The position numbers and the translations under genes are program-made. A DNA stretch of 64,000 bases. Origin: Rhizobium rhododendri (GTDB taxonomy: Bacteria > Pseudomonadota > Alphaproteobacteria > Rhizobiales > Rhizobiaceae). The notes under the pieces are model-generated. The model ran no database searches and was not told the DNA's origin. It saw only the letters and a program-made list of their open reading frames with translations. This document shows positions 1 to 8,741 of this stretch, one piece after another. Each line of letters starts with the position of its first letter. Within the stretch, counting starts at the first letter, position 1. The stretch spans positions 62,001-126,000 of the forward strand of contig NZ_CP117267.1 of NCBI RefSeq assembly GCF_007000325.2, written 5' to 3'.

Positions 1-826
1 TCGAACGCGTCTGCGCATCGACGCGCTTGACGATGACGGCGCAGTAGAGACCGGGGCCGGGCTGGCCGTTTGCCATCGGCTTGGCTGCCGGCAGCGATCC
101 AGCGACGACGACGGAGTAGGGCGGTACTTCGCCATAGGTGATATCGCCGGTGGCGCGGTCGACGATCTTCGTCGACTTGCCGATGAACACGCCCATGCCG
201 AGAACCGAGCCTTCGCGGACGATGCAGCCCTCGACGACTTCCGAGCGGGCGCCGATGAAGCAATTGTCCTCGATGATCGTCGGGCCGGCCTGCATGGGCT
301 CCAGTACGCCGCCGATGCCGACGCCGCCGGAAAGATGCACATGTTTGCCGATCTGGGCGCAGGAGCCGACTGTCGCCCAGGCGTCGACCATTGTGCCTTC
401 GCCGACATAGGCGCCGAGATTGACGAAGGACGGCATCAGGATGGCATTTGGGGCTATATAGGCCGAGCGCCGTACGACGCAGTTCGGTACGGCGCGGATG
501 CCCGCTTCGCGGAAGCGGTTTTCGCCCCAGCCTTCGAACTTCGAGGGGACCTTGTCCCACCAGGTCGATCCGCCAGCACCGCCCTCGATGATCGTCATGT
601 CGTTGAGGCGGAAGGATAGCAGCACCGCCTTCTTCAGCCACTGATTGACTGTCCAGACGCCATCGGCACCGCGTTCCGCAACACGCACCTTGCCACCGTC
701 GAGCAGGGTCAGCGCCGTGTCGACCGCATCGCGGATTTCGCCTGACGTCGAGAGGTTGACGCTGTCGCGCGCGTCGAACGCCGCTTCGATGGTCTTTTCA
801 AGCGAGGCAAGATCGGTGGCGCTCAT
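1..826 (-). CDS. dapD: 2,3,4,5-tetrahydropyridine-2,6-dicarboxylate N-succinyltransferase, C-terminus cut by window edge
   Basis: DapD transfers a succinyl group from succinyl-CoA to tetrahydrodipicolinate in the lysine/diaminopimelate pathway in the cytoplasm. Translating the minus strand from the ATG at 826 gives [17 protein letters not shown], followed by an uninterrupted frame of about 275 codons to the window start. The N-terminal helical domain contains [17 protein letters not shown], a hallmark of DapD, and the rest reads as the left-handed beta-helix hexapeptide repeats of the family. About ten residues and the stop codon lie outside the window, judging from the usual length near 284. 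It is divergent from the LOG-family gene. Confidence 0.93.
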   Translation of the reverse strand, partial: MSATDLASLEKTIEAAFDARDSVNLSTSGEIRDAVDTALTLLDGGKVRVAERGADGVWTVNQWLKKAVLLSFRLNDMTIIEGGAGGSTWWDKVPSKFEGWGENRFREAGIRAVPNCVVRRSAYIAPNAILMPSFVNLGAYVGEGTMVDAWATVGSCAQIGKHVHLSGGVGIGGVLEPMQAGPTIIEDNCFIGARSEVVEGCIVREGSVLGMGVFIGKSTKIVDRATGDITYGEVPPYSVVVAGSLPAAKPMANGQPGPGLYCAVIVKRVDAQTRS

Positions 827-1046
827 GACAATTCCTTGAACATCTGTGGATTTCGTCCCGGCCGGTGGATCATTCGCAGATGTGATCGCTTGGCCGGTGA
901 TCTGCTCTACAACAGCCGTCCCGGAAATGGAATGATCTTTCCTGCCGCATTGCATCTGGATTGGGCGCCCGATCGCGGCATATCTGGAGATGCGGAGGCT
1001 GCGCCGATTCGGGCTGCGGTCCCATTGAGTTATGGAAGGCAGGACA

Positions 1047-1907
1047 ATGGCTAAAGGCAGGAACGGCAAGCTGCGGCGCAAGGACGGCGTCTGGGATCCG
1101 CTGAAGACCAGCGGCGCCGACAAGACCCGCGCCGAAGCCATTCCAAAGACCCCGCAGTCGCTGTCGCCATCCTACAGGCTTGCCTATGCCGACGAGGATT
1201 TCCTCTGCCGCGAGGAATTACGGCCAGTCCGGCTGCAGCTGGAGCTGATGAAGACGGAAATGGAGCTCACCGAGCGCGGCATCAAGTCGACTGTGGTGAT
1301 GTTCGGCGGCGCACGCATTCCAGCACCCGGCCAGAGCGCCTGGGCCGCGCGCAACGATGTCCAGCGCGCCAATCTCGAGGCCGCCTCTGTCTATTACGAG
1401 GAAGCCCGCAAGTTCGCCCGGCTCTGCGCTCGCTATTCCGCAGCCTCAGGTTTTCACGAATATGTCGTCGTCACCGGCGGCGGCCCGGGGGTCATGGAAG
1501 CGGGAAACCGTGGCGCTTCGGAGGAGGGTGCGCCGTCGATCGGCCTCAACATCGTCCTGCCGCACGAGCAGGCCCCGAACGCCTATGTCACCCCGGAGCT
1601 GAGCTTCAATTTTCACTACTTTGCGATCCGGAAGATGCATTTCATGCTGCGTGCCAAGGCCATCGCCGTTTTTCCCGGCGGTTTCGGCACGCTCGACGAA
1701 TTTTTCGAATGCCTGACCCTGATCCAGACCGGCCGCATGGCCCGCCTGCCGCTGATCCTTTTCGGCGAAGCCTTCTGGCGCAAGATCATCAATTTCGACG
1801 CACTCGCCGAGTTCGGTACAATCGCCCCCGACGACGTCAACCTGATCAGCTTCGTCGATACAGCCGAAGCCGCATGGAAGATTGTCAGCGATTTCTATGA
1901 GCATTGA
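1047..1907 (+). CDS. LOG family (TIGR00730) nucleotide phosphoribohydrolase-like protein
   Basis: The protein of 286 residues has a Rossmann-like fold region with the two signatures of the LOG / 'lysine decarboxylase-like' family: [14 protein letters not shown] (near residues 144-157) and [10 protein letters not shown] (near 209-218). Members hydrolyse cytokinin riboside 5'-monophosphates or other nucleoside 5'-monophosphates to a free base; they are not lysine decarboxylases despite older annotation. I chose the ATG at 1047 because GGAAGGCAGGA precedes it; an in-frame ATG at 1032 lacks a ribosome site. A basic N-terminal tail of about 40 residues precedes the fold. It is divergent from dapD. 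The substrate cannot be inferred from sequence. Confidence 0.85.
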   Translation: MAKGRNGKLRRKDGVWDPLKTSGADKTRAEAIPKTPQSLSPSYRLAYADEDFLCREELRPVRLQLELMKTEMELTERGIKSTVVMFGGARIPAPGQSAWAARNDVQRANLEAASVYYEEARKFARLCARYSAASGFHEYVVVTGGGPGVMEAGNRGASEEGAPSIGLNIVLPHEQAPNAYVTPELSFNFHYFAIRKMHFMLRAKAIAVFPGGFGTLDEFFECLTLIQTGRMARLPLILFGEAFWRKIINFDALAEFGTIAPDDVNLISFVDTAEAAWKIVSDFYEH

Positions 1908-1982
1908 GGAATGCGCGAAAGTCTCAATCGCGTCGTTCCAACCCGGTTGACACGCAATCACCCGTTCGCTTATCACAGCGAA

Positions 1983-2077
1983 CGGTAATGGATTCTGCCG
2001 GACCAGAAAAGGTCGAACCGCTTCCCGGATGAAGCTGATGACTCCTACTCAACGCGCTTATGCGAAGGAGTAGAGTC
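1983..2077 (+). promoter_or_regulatory. Fluoride riboswitch (crcB motif) with SD-sequestering expression platform
   Basis: Seen: a hairpin CGGTA/TGCCG (1983-1987/1996-2000) with an ATGGATTC loop, an extra GACC/GGTC hairpin (2001-2014), the AACCGCTTC...GAAGC stem (2016-2035), and the conserved end TGATGACTCCTAC (2036-2048). This is the order of the crcB aptamer. The loop base GGA (1990-1992) can pair with TCC (2043-2045) as the pseudoknot, with fewer pairs than the usual five. Downstream, GACT-C-CTACTC (2040-2050) can pair with GAGTAGAGTC (2068-2077) in ten base pairs with one bulge, hiding the SD GGAG (2067-2070). Fluoride binding would keep the 3' strand in the aptamer and free the SD. The context, a CLC-F antiporter, supports the call. 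Confidence 0.85.
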
Positions 2078-2134
2078 GTGCCTGATATCCAGAACCAATC
2101 CTCACATGTAGTGCCTGCCGGAGTGACCGCGTGA
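2078..2134 (+). CDS. 18-codon leader ORF overlapping the fluoride antiporter start
   Basis: A GTG at 2078 lies seven bases after the strong SD GAAGGAG (2064-2070) and opens an 18-codon frame reading [18 protein letters not shown], ending in TGA at 2132-2134. The stop overlaps the GTG (2131) and ATG (2134) starts of the antiporter as GTGATG. The good SD is about 60 bases from the antiporter, whose own frame has no start codon further upstream, so the SD can only serve this ORF. This suggests translational coupling: fluoride frees the SD, ribosomes read the leader and terminate at the antiporter start. The peptide has no recognised motif. Whether it is made is untested. Confidence 0.5.
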   Translation: MPDIQNQSSHVVPAGVTA

Positions 2135-3543
2135 TGGTTTTCTCCGATATTCTTGGCATACGCCTGCAGCTAGCTCGCAGCCTTTTGAAATGGATGGCTG
2201 TTGTCACGCCGATGGCGATCACAATCGGGTCTCTGGTCGCGCTCTTTCTTTGGAGCCTAGACCGGGCGACCGAGGCACGGTTTGCCTATCCATGGCTGAT
2301 CTATGCTCTGCCGGTTGCGGGTTTCGCGATGGTTTTCGCGTATGGTCGCTTCGGCGTTTCTGCCGAGGGTGGAAATAACCTCATCGTCGACCAGATCCAC
2401 GAGCCAGGCGGCGGGGTGCCGTTGCGGATGACGCCTTTCATCCTCGTCTCCACCGTTCTCACGCACTTGGTTGGCGGCTCCGCCGGTCGCGAAGGCACCG
2501 CAGTCCAGATGGGGGGTAGCCTTGCCAGCGCCTTCGGCAGGGCATTCCGGCTGGACCGAGCCGATGTCCGGATCCTGCTGATGGCAGGTATTGCGGCCGG
2601 GTTCGGAGCTGTCTTCGGCACGCCGATTGCCGGAGCCGTCTTCGCGCTGGAGGTCTTGACGATAGGACGGATGCAGTACGAGGCACTGCTGCCAGCACTG
2701 ATGGCGTCGGTCATCGCCGATTGGACATGCCAGGCCTGGGGGATCACGCATGTCCGCTACGCAATTTCCTATCTGTCGGCTTTGGGGACCACGGGTAATT
2801 TCCATCTCGAGCCGCTTCTTCTCCTCAAAGCCGTTGCGGCGAGCGCGGCCTTCGGCATTGTTGCGCATCTCTTCGCTGACGCCTCCCATCGCCTCTCCTC
2901 TCTCCTGAAGCGGCTGATACCCTATGCGCCGCTGCGCCCGGTGCTGGCAGGCCTGGTCATCCTGGGCTTGGTGCACCTGCTTGGCACGCGGGAATACCTT
3001 GGCCTCGGCGTCTGGTCTCCTGATCACGACGACGCGACCATTCTCGGCTTTTTCCGCCCGGATCACATCGACAGCTGGAGTTGGCTCTGGAAAATGGTCT
3101 TCACGATCATAACGTTGAGCGCCGGTTTCAAGGGCGGTGAAGTCACCCCGCTATTTTTCATCGGCGCAGCGTTGGGAAATGCGCTGGCAGGTCTGATGGG
3201 CGCTCCCGTTGACCTGTTCGCCGCTTTGGGCTTCGTTGCCGTATTTGCTGGAGCGACGAACACGCCGCTTGCCTGCATGATCATGGGCATCGAGCTCTTT
3301 GGCGCAACCCATGCTGTTTACATCGCGATTGCCTGCTTCGTCGCCTATCTCTGCAGCGGCCATTCGAGCATCTATCTGTCCCAGCGGATTGCCATCCCTA
3401 AAACCTCGGCCGGCAGCCACATTCCTCCGGGCACGGCGGTTCGGCATCTTCGCGACCTCCAAAAGCGCGCTCCGGTCGGGATGAACGGCGATTCATTACA
3501 TATCCGCGCCTCCGATCATTCAGCCAGGAAGGACCAGCCATGA
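2131..3543 (+). CDS. CLC-F type fluoride/proton antiporter
   Basis: A 470-residue polytopic membrane protein of the CLC family. The chloride-type GSGIP motif is replaced by GGNNLI (residues 80-85), and the gating-glutamate motif reads GREGT (119-123, Glu121) rather than GREGP. Both changes mark the CLC-F clade, which exports fluoride in exchange for protons. A later [16 protein letters not shown] stretch matches the second half of the CLC repeat. A fluoride riboswitch lies directly upstream, and DUF190 overlaps the 3' end by four bases (ATGA at 3540). The start is GTG 2131 with a weak CGGAG, or ATG 2134; both overlap the leader ORF stop. Older annotation would call it a voltage-gated chloride channel. 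Confidence 0.9.
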   Translation: MMVFSDILGIRLQLARSLLKWMAVVTPMAITIGSLVALFLWSLDRATEARFAYPWLIYALPVAGFAMVFAYGRFGVSAEGGNNLIVDQIHEPGGGVPLRMTPFILVSTVLTHLVGGSAGREGTAVQMGGSLASAFGRAFRLDRADVRILLMAGIAAGFGAVFGTPIAGAVFALEVLTIGRMQYEALLPALMASVIADWTCQAWGITHVRYAISYLSALGTTGNFHLEPLLLLKAVAASAAFGIVAHLFADASHRLSSLLKRLIPYAPLRPVLAGLVILGLVHLLGTREYLGLGVWSPDHDDATILGFFRPDHIDSWSWLWKMVFTIITLSAGFKGGEVTPLFFIGAALGNALAGLMGAPVDLFAALGFVAVFAGATNTPLACMIMGIELFGATHAVYIAIACFVAYLCSGHSSIYLSQRIAIPKTSAGSHIPPGTAVRHLRDLQKRAPVGMNGDSLHIRASDHSARKDQP

Positions 3544-3935
3544 CCCGGCATTCCATCTCACAGAAAGAAATCGGTATGGTGCGCATCTACATGAAGCCTC
3601 GCGAAAAGGTGCCTGGCAAAAGCGGCTGGCTTCGTGGATCCCTGCTCTATCGCGAACTGATCCTGCAGGCGAAGGCTGCGGGCATTCTGAACGCCGTCGC
3701 TCATTCCACCCACTTCGGATACAGCAATGGCGGCAGGGTGGCAGACGACGGATTTGAGATATCCAACCCCGATCTCACCATGTGCGTCGAGCTTATCGGA
3801 GATCGTCACGAACTTGAAAATTTCTGTCGGACACATGGAGGCATGTTGAAGGGCAAAGTCATCATCTACAAGCACATCGAGCACTGGGATATCACTGGGC
3901 ACAGCGTCATCGTTGAAGATGTCCTCAAACCGTAA
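3540..3935 (+). CDS. DUF190 domain protein, partner gene of the fluoride antiporter
   Basis: A 131-residue soluble protein of the DUF190 family, with the typical block [10 protein letters not shown] followed by [14 protein letters not shown] and [16 protein letters not shown]. The fold is related to the PII-like ferredoxin fold, but no biochemical role is established. The ATG overlaps the antiporter stop codon by four bases, so both are translated from one mRNA under the fluoride riboswitch. DUF190 genes often accompany crcB or CLC-F genes, which suggests a role in fluoride resistance; this is context only. A terminator-like hairpin follows at 4028. Confidence 0.85.
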   Translation: MTRHSISQKEIGMVRIYMKPREKVPGKSGWLRGSLLYRELILQAKAAGILNAVAHSTHFGYSNGGRVADDGFEISNPDLTMCVELIGDRHELENFCRTHGGMLKGKVIIYKHIEHWDITGHSVIVEDVLKP

Positions 3936-4027
3936 ATGCCTTGATAACTGGTTGCGCTGCCTTAGCCGTGTGAGCGTGTGACGGGGCCGATCTCTGCACA
4001 GTTGTTTAAGCTCAGACCCCATTCAAA

Positions 4028-4060
4028 AAGCCCGCCATCGCAAGACTGCGAGGCGGGCTT
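4028..4060. terminator. Hairpin between DUF190 and the EF-hand gene
   Basis: AAGCCCGCC and GGCGGGCTT form a nine-pair stem with the loop ATCGCAAGACTGCGA. The position between two convergent genes fits a bidirectional terminator, although the T-run after the stem is short (CCGTTTG on the plus strand). Confidence 0.75.
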
Positions 4061-4089
4061 CCGTTTGTCCTGCTAGGACGTGCCGTTCC

Positions 4090-4701
4090 TTACAGGAGCG
4101 GCATCTTCGGCATGTCGTCGAGCGCGATGAAGCCGTCGTGGTTGCGGTCCATCCGGTCGAAGAGCTTGGCCATGGCGGCTTCGGCCTCGGCCTTGCTGAT
4201 CTGGCCGTTCTGGTCGGTGTCGATGCGCTTGAACAGCATCTCGCCCATCATGCCGCCGCGCATGCCCTTGCCGTGGCGACCTTCGCCGCGCGGGCCGTCC
4301 TTGCCGTCACGCGGAGGCTTGCCGCCTTCATCGTCGTTCATCGCCTGGTCAGGCTTTGCCTTGTCCTTGTTGTCTTCCATCATCTTCTTGCGCTCTTCCC
4401 ACATCGCCTTCATCTGGGTCTTGCGGTACTCGCGGTATTCACCGGGCGTGATGGAGCCATCCTTGTTGGTGTCGATGGCATCGAACAGCTTGTCGGCGCC
4501 GGCTGTCGCCTCGTCCTTGGAGATCTTCATGTCGCCGTTGGTATCGAACTGCTGCAGCATGCGCACGAAGATGACTTCAGGGGGAATACGAGGGCCGTGA
4601 CGTCCACCCATGTGATGGCCGTTGGCTGCAAAAGTTGCCGCCGCGCCGCCAAGGAGGAGGGTTGCGGACATTGCCGTAATGAGAATTTTCTTCCCGATCA
4701 T
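4090..4701 (-). CDS. Secreted EF-hand calcium-binding protein
   Basis: A 203-residue protein with an N-terminal signal sequence (MIGKKILITA start, hydrophobic core, cleavage near AFA-ANG at residue 26-27). Four EF-hand loops are visible: DTNGDMKISKDE (53-64), DTNKDGSITPGE (77-88), DTDQNGQISKAE (161-172) and DRNHDGFIALDD (185-196). A charged Lys/Asp/Gly-rich linker of about 70 residues separates the two pairs. I chose the ATG at 4701 because AAAGGAA lies eight bases upstream; an in-frame ATG at 4737 has no such site and would bury the signal peptide. It probably binds calcium in the periplasm. No operon partner is evident. Confidence 0.85.
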   Translation of the reverse strand: MIGKKILITAMSATLLLGGAAATFAANGHHMGGRHGPRIPPEVIFVRMLQQFDTNGDMKISKDEATAGADKLFDAIDTNKDGSITPGEYREYRKTQMKAMWEERKKMMEDNKDKAKPDQAMNDDEGGKPPRDGKDGPRGEGRHGKGMRGGMMGEMLFKRIDTDQNGQISKAEAEAAMAKLFDRMDRNHDGFIALDDMPKMPLL

Positions 4702-4815
4702 TGGGTGTTTCCTTTGGTTGCCGTGGTGACTACTCAAAGGTAGGGCGGCGGACCCGAAACACCCAGTTAAACATCGGTAAGATGGATGAAACTTTTGTAA
4801 TTAAAGCAGTTTTCG

Positions 4816-5520
4816 TCAGACGAGCGCCGACAGGAACGCTGTCAGATCGTCTGTGATGTAGTCGATGTGCTGGTCGTCGTCGCTGTGGCGCTCCCACCAT
4901 TCGGTGAAACTGCCTTCGACATTCTGAGGCACCATCAGCACGGTTTTCATGCCCAGTGCCTTAGGTACAGTCAGGTTGCGCGGCAGGTCTTCGAACATGG
5001 CAGCGTTTTGCATGTCGATCTTGTGCAGGCCGGCAAACTTGTCATAGGTGCCGGCAGCCGGTTTCGGCAGATAGTCTGCCGCGACGATATCGAAGATGTC
5101 GTCGAAATGGTCGAGGATGCCAAGCGCTCCGGCCGTATCCTGCGCGTGCTTGACGCTGCCGTTGGTGAAGATGAACTTGCGGCCAGGCAGCGCCTTGATG
5201 GCGGCGGCAAGCGCCGGCTGCGGCGTAAGACCGGTATAGTCGATCGCATGCGCCTTTTCGAGAAAGTCGTCGGGGTCTACGCCGTGATGCAGCATCAGCC
5301 CCTGCAGCGTGGTGCCGTGTTCCAGATAATACTGCTTCTGCAGTTTGCGCGCCGAAGCCCTGTCCGTCTTTAGCAGATCCGCGACATAGCTCGTCATGTT
5401 GACATCGACCTGCGAAAACAGGTCGACATTGTGCGGGTAGAGCGTGTTGTCGAGATCGAATACCCAATCACGGATATCAGCGAAATCGGCGGCGGCGGGC
5501 ATGTTTCTTGGCTGTGTCAT
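4816..5520 (-). CDS. HAD-superfamily pyrimidine 5'-nucleotidase
   Basis: A 234-residue cytoplasmic protein of the HAD subfamily IA pyrimidine 5'-nucleotidase group (TIGR01993). The nucleophile motif FDLDNT is at residues 21-26, the motif II region reads FTNGS, and a lysine plus acidic motif III/IV follows (FEDLPRNL). The family dephosphorylates pyrimidine nucleoside monophosphates. The ATG at 5520 aligns with homologues; a longer frame from 5562 would start ten bases after argB without a clear SD. It lies 52 bases downstream of argB on the same strand and may be cotranscribed with it, though the pathways are unrelated. Confidence 0.85.
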   Translation of the reverse strand: MTQPRNMPAAADFADIRDWVFDLDNTLYPHNVDLFSQVDVNMTSYVADLLKTDRASARKLQKQYYLEHGTTLQGLMLHHGVDPDDFLEKAHAIDYTGLTPQPALAAAIKALPGRKFIFTNGSVKHAQDTAGALGILDHFDDIFDIVAADYLPKPAAGTYDKFAGLHKIDMQNAAMFEDLPRNLTVPKALGMKTVLMVPQNVEGSFTEWWERHSDDDQHIDYITDDLTAFLSALV

Positions 5521-5572
5521 GGCCGCCCTTATGCCATGCGCCAGCCTGCCGGCAAACCGCATTTTATCGTGA

Positions 5573-6460
5573 TCAGGGAATGATCAGCGTGCCCGCGCCA
5601 TGCTCCGTGAAGATTTCGAGCAGCACCGAATGGGCGGTCTTGCCATTGAGGATGACGACACCCTGAACGCCGGCCTGGATTGCCTCGATGCAGGTCTCCA
5701 CCTTGGGAATCATGCCGCCGGAGATGGTGCCGTCCTTGATCAGCGCCTGTGCCTGGGCCACCGTCAGTTCCTTGATCAGTTCCTTGTTCTTGTCCAGCAC
5801 GCCCGGAACGTCAGTCAGGAACAGCAGGCGCGTCGCATTCAGCGCCCCGGCGATAGCGCCGGCAAAGGTATCCGCGTTGATGTTGTAGGTGGCGCCATCG
5901 CGACCGGGGGCGACCGGTGCGATGACCGGGATCATCTCCGACTTGGCGAGCAGGTCGAGCAGCGTACGGTCGACTTCGACGACCTCGCCGACGAAGCCCA
6001 AATCCAGCACCCGCTCGATATGCGAGTCCGGATCGACGATGGTCTTCTTGGCCTTTTCGGCAAACACCATGTTGCCGTCCTTGCCGCAAAGACCGATTGC
6101 CCATTCGCCGGTCTGGTTGATGAGAGCGACGATTTCCTTGTTGATGGAACCGGCGAGTACCATTTCGACGATCTCGACCGTCTTGCGATCGGTCACGCGC
6201 AGGCCGCCTTCGAATTTCGATTCGATGCCCATCTTGGTCAGCATCGCACCGATCTGCGGGCCGCCGCCGTGTACGACGATCGGGTTGACGCCGGACTGCT
6301 TGAGCAGGGCGATATCGGCCGCGAATGCCTTGCCGAGTTCCGCATCGCCCATGGCATGGCCGCCATATTTTACCACGATCGTCTTGTTTTCGTAGCGCTG
6401 CATGAACGGCAGGGCTTTTGCCAGCAGGCGTGCCTGCAGTTCGTTTTCGGATTCGGCCAT
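5573..6460 (-). CDS. argB: Acetylglutamate kinase
   Basis: ArgB phosphorylates N-acetylglutamate with ATP, the second step of arginine synthesis. The 295-residue protein has the amino-acid kinase fold: [11 protein letters not shown] near the N-terminus (phosphate binding, lysine), [14 protein letters not shown] (substrate/phosphate loop), and [15 protein letters not shown] and [10 protein letters not shown] for nucleotide binding. Length and motifs are complete. Its start at 6460 is followed upstream by a 185-base region shared with the divergent sigma-factor gene. The other arginine genes argD and argF lie about 53 kb away at the end of this window. Confidence 0.96.
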   Translation of the reverse strand: MAESENELQARLLAKALPFMQRYENKTIVVKYGGHAMGDAELGKAFAADIALLKQSGVNPIVVHGGGPQIGAMLTKMGIESKFEGGLRVTDRKTVEIVEMVLAGSINKEIVALINQTGEWAIGLCGKDGNMVFAEKAKKTIVDPDSHIERVLDLGFVGEVVEVDRTLLDLLAKSEMIPVIAPVAPGRDGATYNINADTFAGAIAGALNATRLLFLTDVPGVLDKNKELIKELTVAQAQALIKDGTISGGMIPKVETCIEAIQAGVQGVVILNGKTAHSVLLEIFTEHGAGTLIIP

Positions 6461-6645
6461 GACACACCCCGCTGAAATTGTTCGAGGGGTTTTATCTCAA
6501 GTTTTTGACAGAGGGAATAACGTCGAGGCGATAAGTTTTGATCGGGAAATCCACCGCGAGGAAGGTGCCTGAAGTGTTATTCGTCTTGCCCGGCCGCTCA
6601 AACATCCTAATATGACGGTATTGGGAACGGGAGCGGGGATCATGG

Positions 6646-7185
6646 ATGGCCACTGACGATATAGCCACCCTCGTCAGCCGCGTTGCAATGCGTGACCAGA
6701 GTGCGTTTTCCGAACTTTATAAGAAGACAAGCCCGAAACTATTTGCCGTTTGTTTGCGTATCCTGAAAGACAGGACAGATGCGGAAGAAGTTCTTCAGGA
6801 AGTCTTCGTCCGGATATGGCAGCGTGCAGATCGTTTCGTCGCGTCGGAAAACCCGGCAATGGGGTGGCTGACGTCGATCGCCCGCAATCGGTCCATCGAC
6901 GCCATCCGGGCTCGCAAGCCCGTGGCGGACGAGATCGACGCGGTGTATGATCTGGCTGACGACGAGCCCGATCCGGAGACGCAGGCTGTCATCAAGGGCG
7001 AGGGCAGGCGCATCGATCTCTGCATGGAAACCCTGGAGGACGGCCGCGCCCAGGCAGTTCGCAGTGCCTACGTCGAGGGACTGAGCTATCAGGAACTCGC
7101 CGATCAATACGCAGTGCCTTTGAATACCATGCGCACATGGCTGCGCCGAAGCCTGATCAAACTGAGAGAGTGCATGGACCGATGA
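6646..7185 (+). CDS. ECF-type RNA polymerase sigma factor (SigK-like)
   Basis: A 179-residue sigma-70 family protein of the extracytoplasmic function class. Region 2 spans roughly residues 20-85 with LFAVCLRILKDRTDAEEVLQ and the DNA-melting part VRIWQRAD; region 4 spans about 120-175 with LSYQELADQYAVPLNTMRTW as the helix-turn-helix. There is no region 1 or 3. The anti-sigma gene overlaps its stop by four bases (ATGA at 7182), so they are translated together. The fasciclin gene downstream has its own promoter region and may be a target, as is common for SigK/RskA-type systems; that is inference. Confidence 0.92.
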   Translation: MATDDIATLVSRVAMRDQSAFSELYKKTSPKLFAVCLRILKDRTDAEEVLQEVFVRIWQRADRFVASENPAMGWLTSIARNRSIDAIRARKPVADEIDAVYDLADDEPDPETQAVIKGEGRRIDLCMETLEDGRAQAVRSAYVEGLSYQELADQYAVPLNTMRTWLRRSLIKLRECMDR

Positions 7186-7904
7186 GTTCACCCGATCAAA
7201 GCAAGGGAGGCCGCTCCCGCGACGAGGTACTGGCCGGCGAATACGTGCTGGGTGTTCTGTCGCTGGAAGACCGGCAGAAGGTCGAGACGCGCATGCGCAG
7301 CGATCGCCCCTTTGCGGCGATCGTCAACCGCTGGGAACAGAACCTGTCGTCGTTCAACGACGAATACGAAGCGATCTTGCCGCCGGCATCGGTGTTTCCG
7401 AAGGTCGAAAAACGGATTTTCGGCGAACGCCCAAAGCGCCGCGGCGGCGTCTGGAACTCGCTCCCGGTCTGGCGCGGGCTGACGCTTGCCTCGCTCGTGC
7501 TGGCTGCCGGTGCGATTTTCTACGATGCAAACGGTGGTCTGAAGGTCGGGTCCGGCTCCAGGCGGATGGTGGCCGACCTCGCGGTCCCCGCCAGCGTCAA
7601 CGGTGCCCTCAACCTTGTTGCAAGCTACGACACTTCAAGCGGACGCCTGAAGATAACGCCGGTTGCAGCAGCGCAGACCGAAAAGAAATCGCTGGAGCTA
7701 TGGTTGATCAAGGGCAGCGACCCAGCAAAAGCACTGGGCGTTCTGCCCCAGAGCGGCGAGGGCGAAATCGCCGTGCCAGCCAATATGCGCAGCCAGTTTG
7801 GCGAAGGCGCCACCATCGCCATCAGCGTCGAGCCCTTCGGTGGGTCACCATCCGGCGCGCCGACCGGACCCGTTATCGCTGCGGGTAAAACCCGTAGCCT
7901 TTAG
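7182..7904 (+). CDS. Anti-sigma factor, RskA/zinc-free type, membrane anchored
   Basis: A 240-residue protein whose cytoplasmic N-terminal part (DEVLAGEYVLGVLSLEDRQK) matches the anti-sigma domain that clamps ECF factors. One membrane segment is visible near residues 103-120 (LTLASLVLAAGAIFYD), followed by a periplasmic RskA domain ending in ELWLIKGSDPAKALGVL and VSVEPFGGSPSGAPTGPV, typical of the family. No ZAS zinc motif HxxxCxxC is present. The ATG overlaps the sigma stop codon. It should hold the sigma factor inactive until a periplasmic signal triggers release or proteolysis; the signal is unknown. Confidence 0.9.
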   Translation: MSSPDQSKGGRSRDEVLAGEYVLGVLSLEDRQKVETRMRSDRPFAAIVNRWEQNLSSFNDEYEAILPPASVFPKVEKRIFGERPKRRGGVWNSLPVWRGLTLASLVLAAGAIFYDANGGLKVGSGSRRMVADLAVPASVNGALNLVASYDTSSGRLKITPVAAAQTEKKSLELWLIKGSDPAKALGVLPQSGEGEIAVPANMRSQFGEGATIAISVEPFGGSPSGAPTGPVIAAGKTRSL

Positions 7905-7931
7905 TCATTTCCCCAGATTGTCGACACCATG

Positions 7932-7962
7932 CGCCGCGAACTCCAGTGTTTGCGGCGTTTTT
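7932..7962 (+). terminator. Rho-independent terminator after the sigma/anti-sigma operon
   Basis: CGCCGC (7932-7937) pairs with GCGGCG (7952-7957) and is followed directly by TTTTTC. It separates the operon from the fasciclin gene, which must therefore have its own promoter in 7963-8114. Confidence 0.75.
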
Positions 7963-8011
7963 CGTGGTTTTTACGTTTCATTTGAATTCGTTAAAAATCA
8001 GCGAGCAGTTT

Positions 8012-8037
8012 GAAACTGTTTTCAGGAGCGTTCCGTA
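8012..8037 (+). promoter_or_regulatory. Possible ECF promoter for the fasciclin gene
   Basis: GAAAC (8012-8016) and CGTA (8034-8037) are separated by 17 bases, which resembles the GAAC/CGT pattern of many ECF promoters. A weaker GAAGG-16-CGTC pair stands upstream of the sigma gene near 6561-6585. The match is short and could be chance. Confidence 0.25.
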
Positions 8038-8114
8038 CTACCAGTGTCCCCGGCGGATAGGGCACAAGCCCAGGTGAGTTGGATCGGGGATATAAGAGGA
8101 AGAGGAATCAGATC

Positions 8115-8672
8115 ATGATGAAGACCACGCTTCGCATTGCCGCTCTGGCCGTCGCATTGTCCGCAGCCACCGGCGCAGCTTACGCCAAGGACCCTATGGT
8201 CGGCGGCGCAAAGATGTACGCCTCGAAGAACATCATCGAAAACGCCGTCAACTCGAAAGACCACACGACGCTTGTTGCCGCTGTAAAGGCTGCAGGCCTC
8301 GTAGAAACGCTGGAAGGCAAAGGCCCTTTCACCGTATTTGCCCCGACCAATGAAGCATTTGCAAAACTCCCGGCCGGCACGGTCGAAACCCTGCTGAAGC
8401 CTGAAAACAAGGCCAAGCTCGTCAAGATCCTCACCTGCCACGTCGTCTCCGGCGACATCATGGCATCCGCTGTCAAGAAGATGGTCAAGGACGCCGGTGG
8501 CGAATACGACATCAAGACTGTCGGCGGCTGCGTGATCAAGGCCATGACAAAGGGCAGCAAGGTTACGCTGACCGACGAAGCCGGCGGCACGGCCCATGTC
8601 ACCATCGCCGACGTCAAGCAGTCCAACGGCGAAATTCACGTCATCGACGCAGTTCTGCTGCCGAAGATGTAA
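8115..8672 (+). CDS. Secreted fasciclin (FAS1) domain protein
   Basis: A 185-residue protein with a signal peptide ([20 protein letters not shown], cleavage near AYA-KDP) and one FAS1 domain. The H1 and H2 boxes of FAS1 are visible as [15 protein letters not shown] and a C-terminal [16 protein letters not shown]1 proteins mediate adhesion or act as extracytoplasmic stress proteins; a rhizobial relative is Nex18. The ATG at 8115 follows AAGAGGAAGAGG. An in-frame ATG at 8079 would place charged residues before the signal peptide. It lies downstream of an ECF sigma/anti-sigma pair but after a terminator, so it is separately transcribed. Confidence 0.9.
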   Translation: MMKTTLRIAALAVALSAATGAAYAKDPMVGGAKMYASKNIIENAVNSKDHTTLVAAVKAAGLVETLEGKGPFTVFAPTNEAFAKLPAGTVETLLKPENKAKLVKILTCHVVSGDIMASAVKKMVKDAGGEYDIKTVGGCVIKAMTKGSKVTLTDEAGGTAHVTIADVKQSNGEIHVIDAVLLPKM

Positions 8673-8687
8673 TCAACATCGACTTCG

Positions 8688-8728
8688 AAGGCCGTCGCTC
8701 CGGTAATTCACCGCGCGGCGGCCTTTTT
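8688..8728 (+). terminator. Rho-independent terminator after the fasciclin gene
   Basis: AAGGCCGTCGC (8688-8698) pairs with GCGGCGGCC (8715-8723), with one G-T pair, followed by TTTTT. It lies between the fasciclin gene and the convergent engB. Confidence 0.8.
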
Positions 8729-8741
8729 GCGTTCAGTCACG

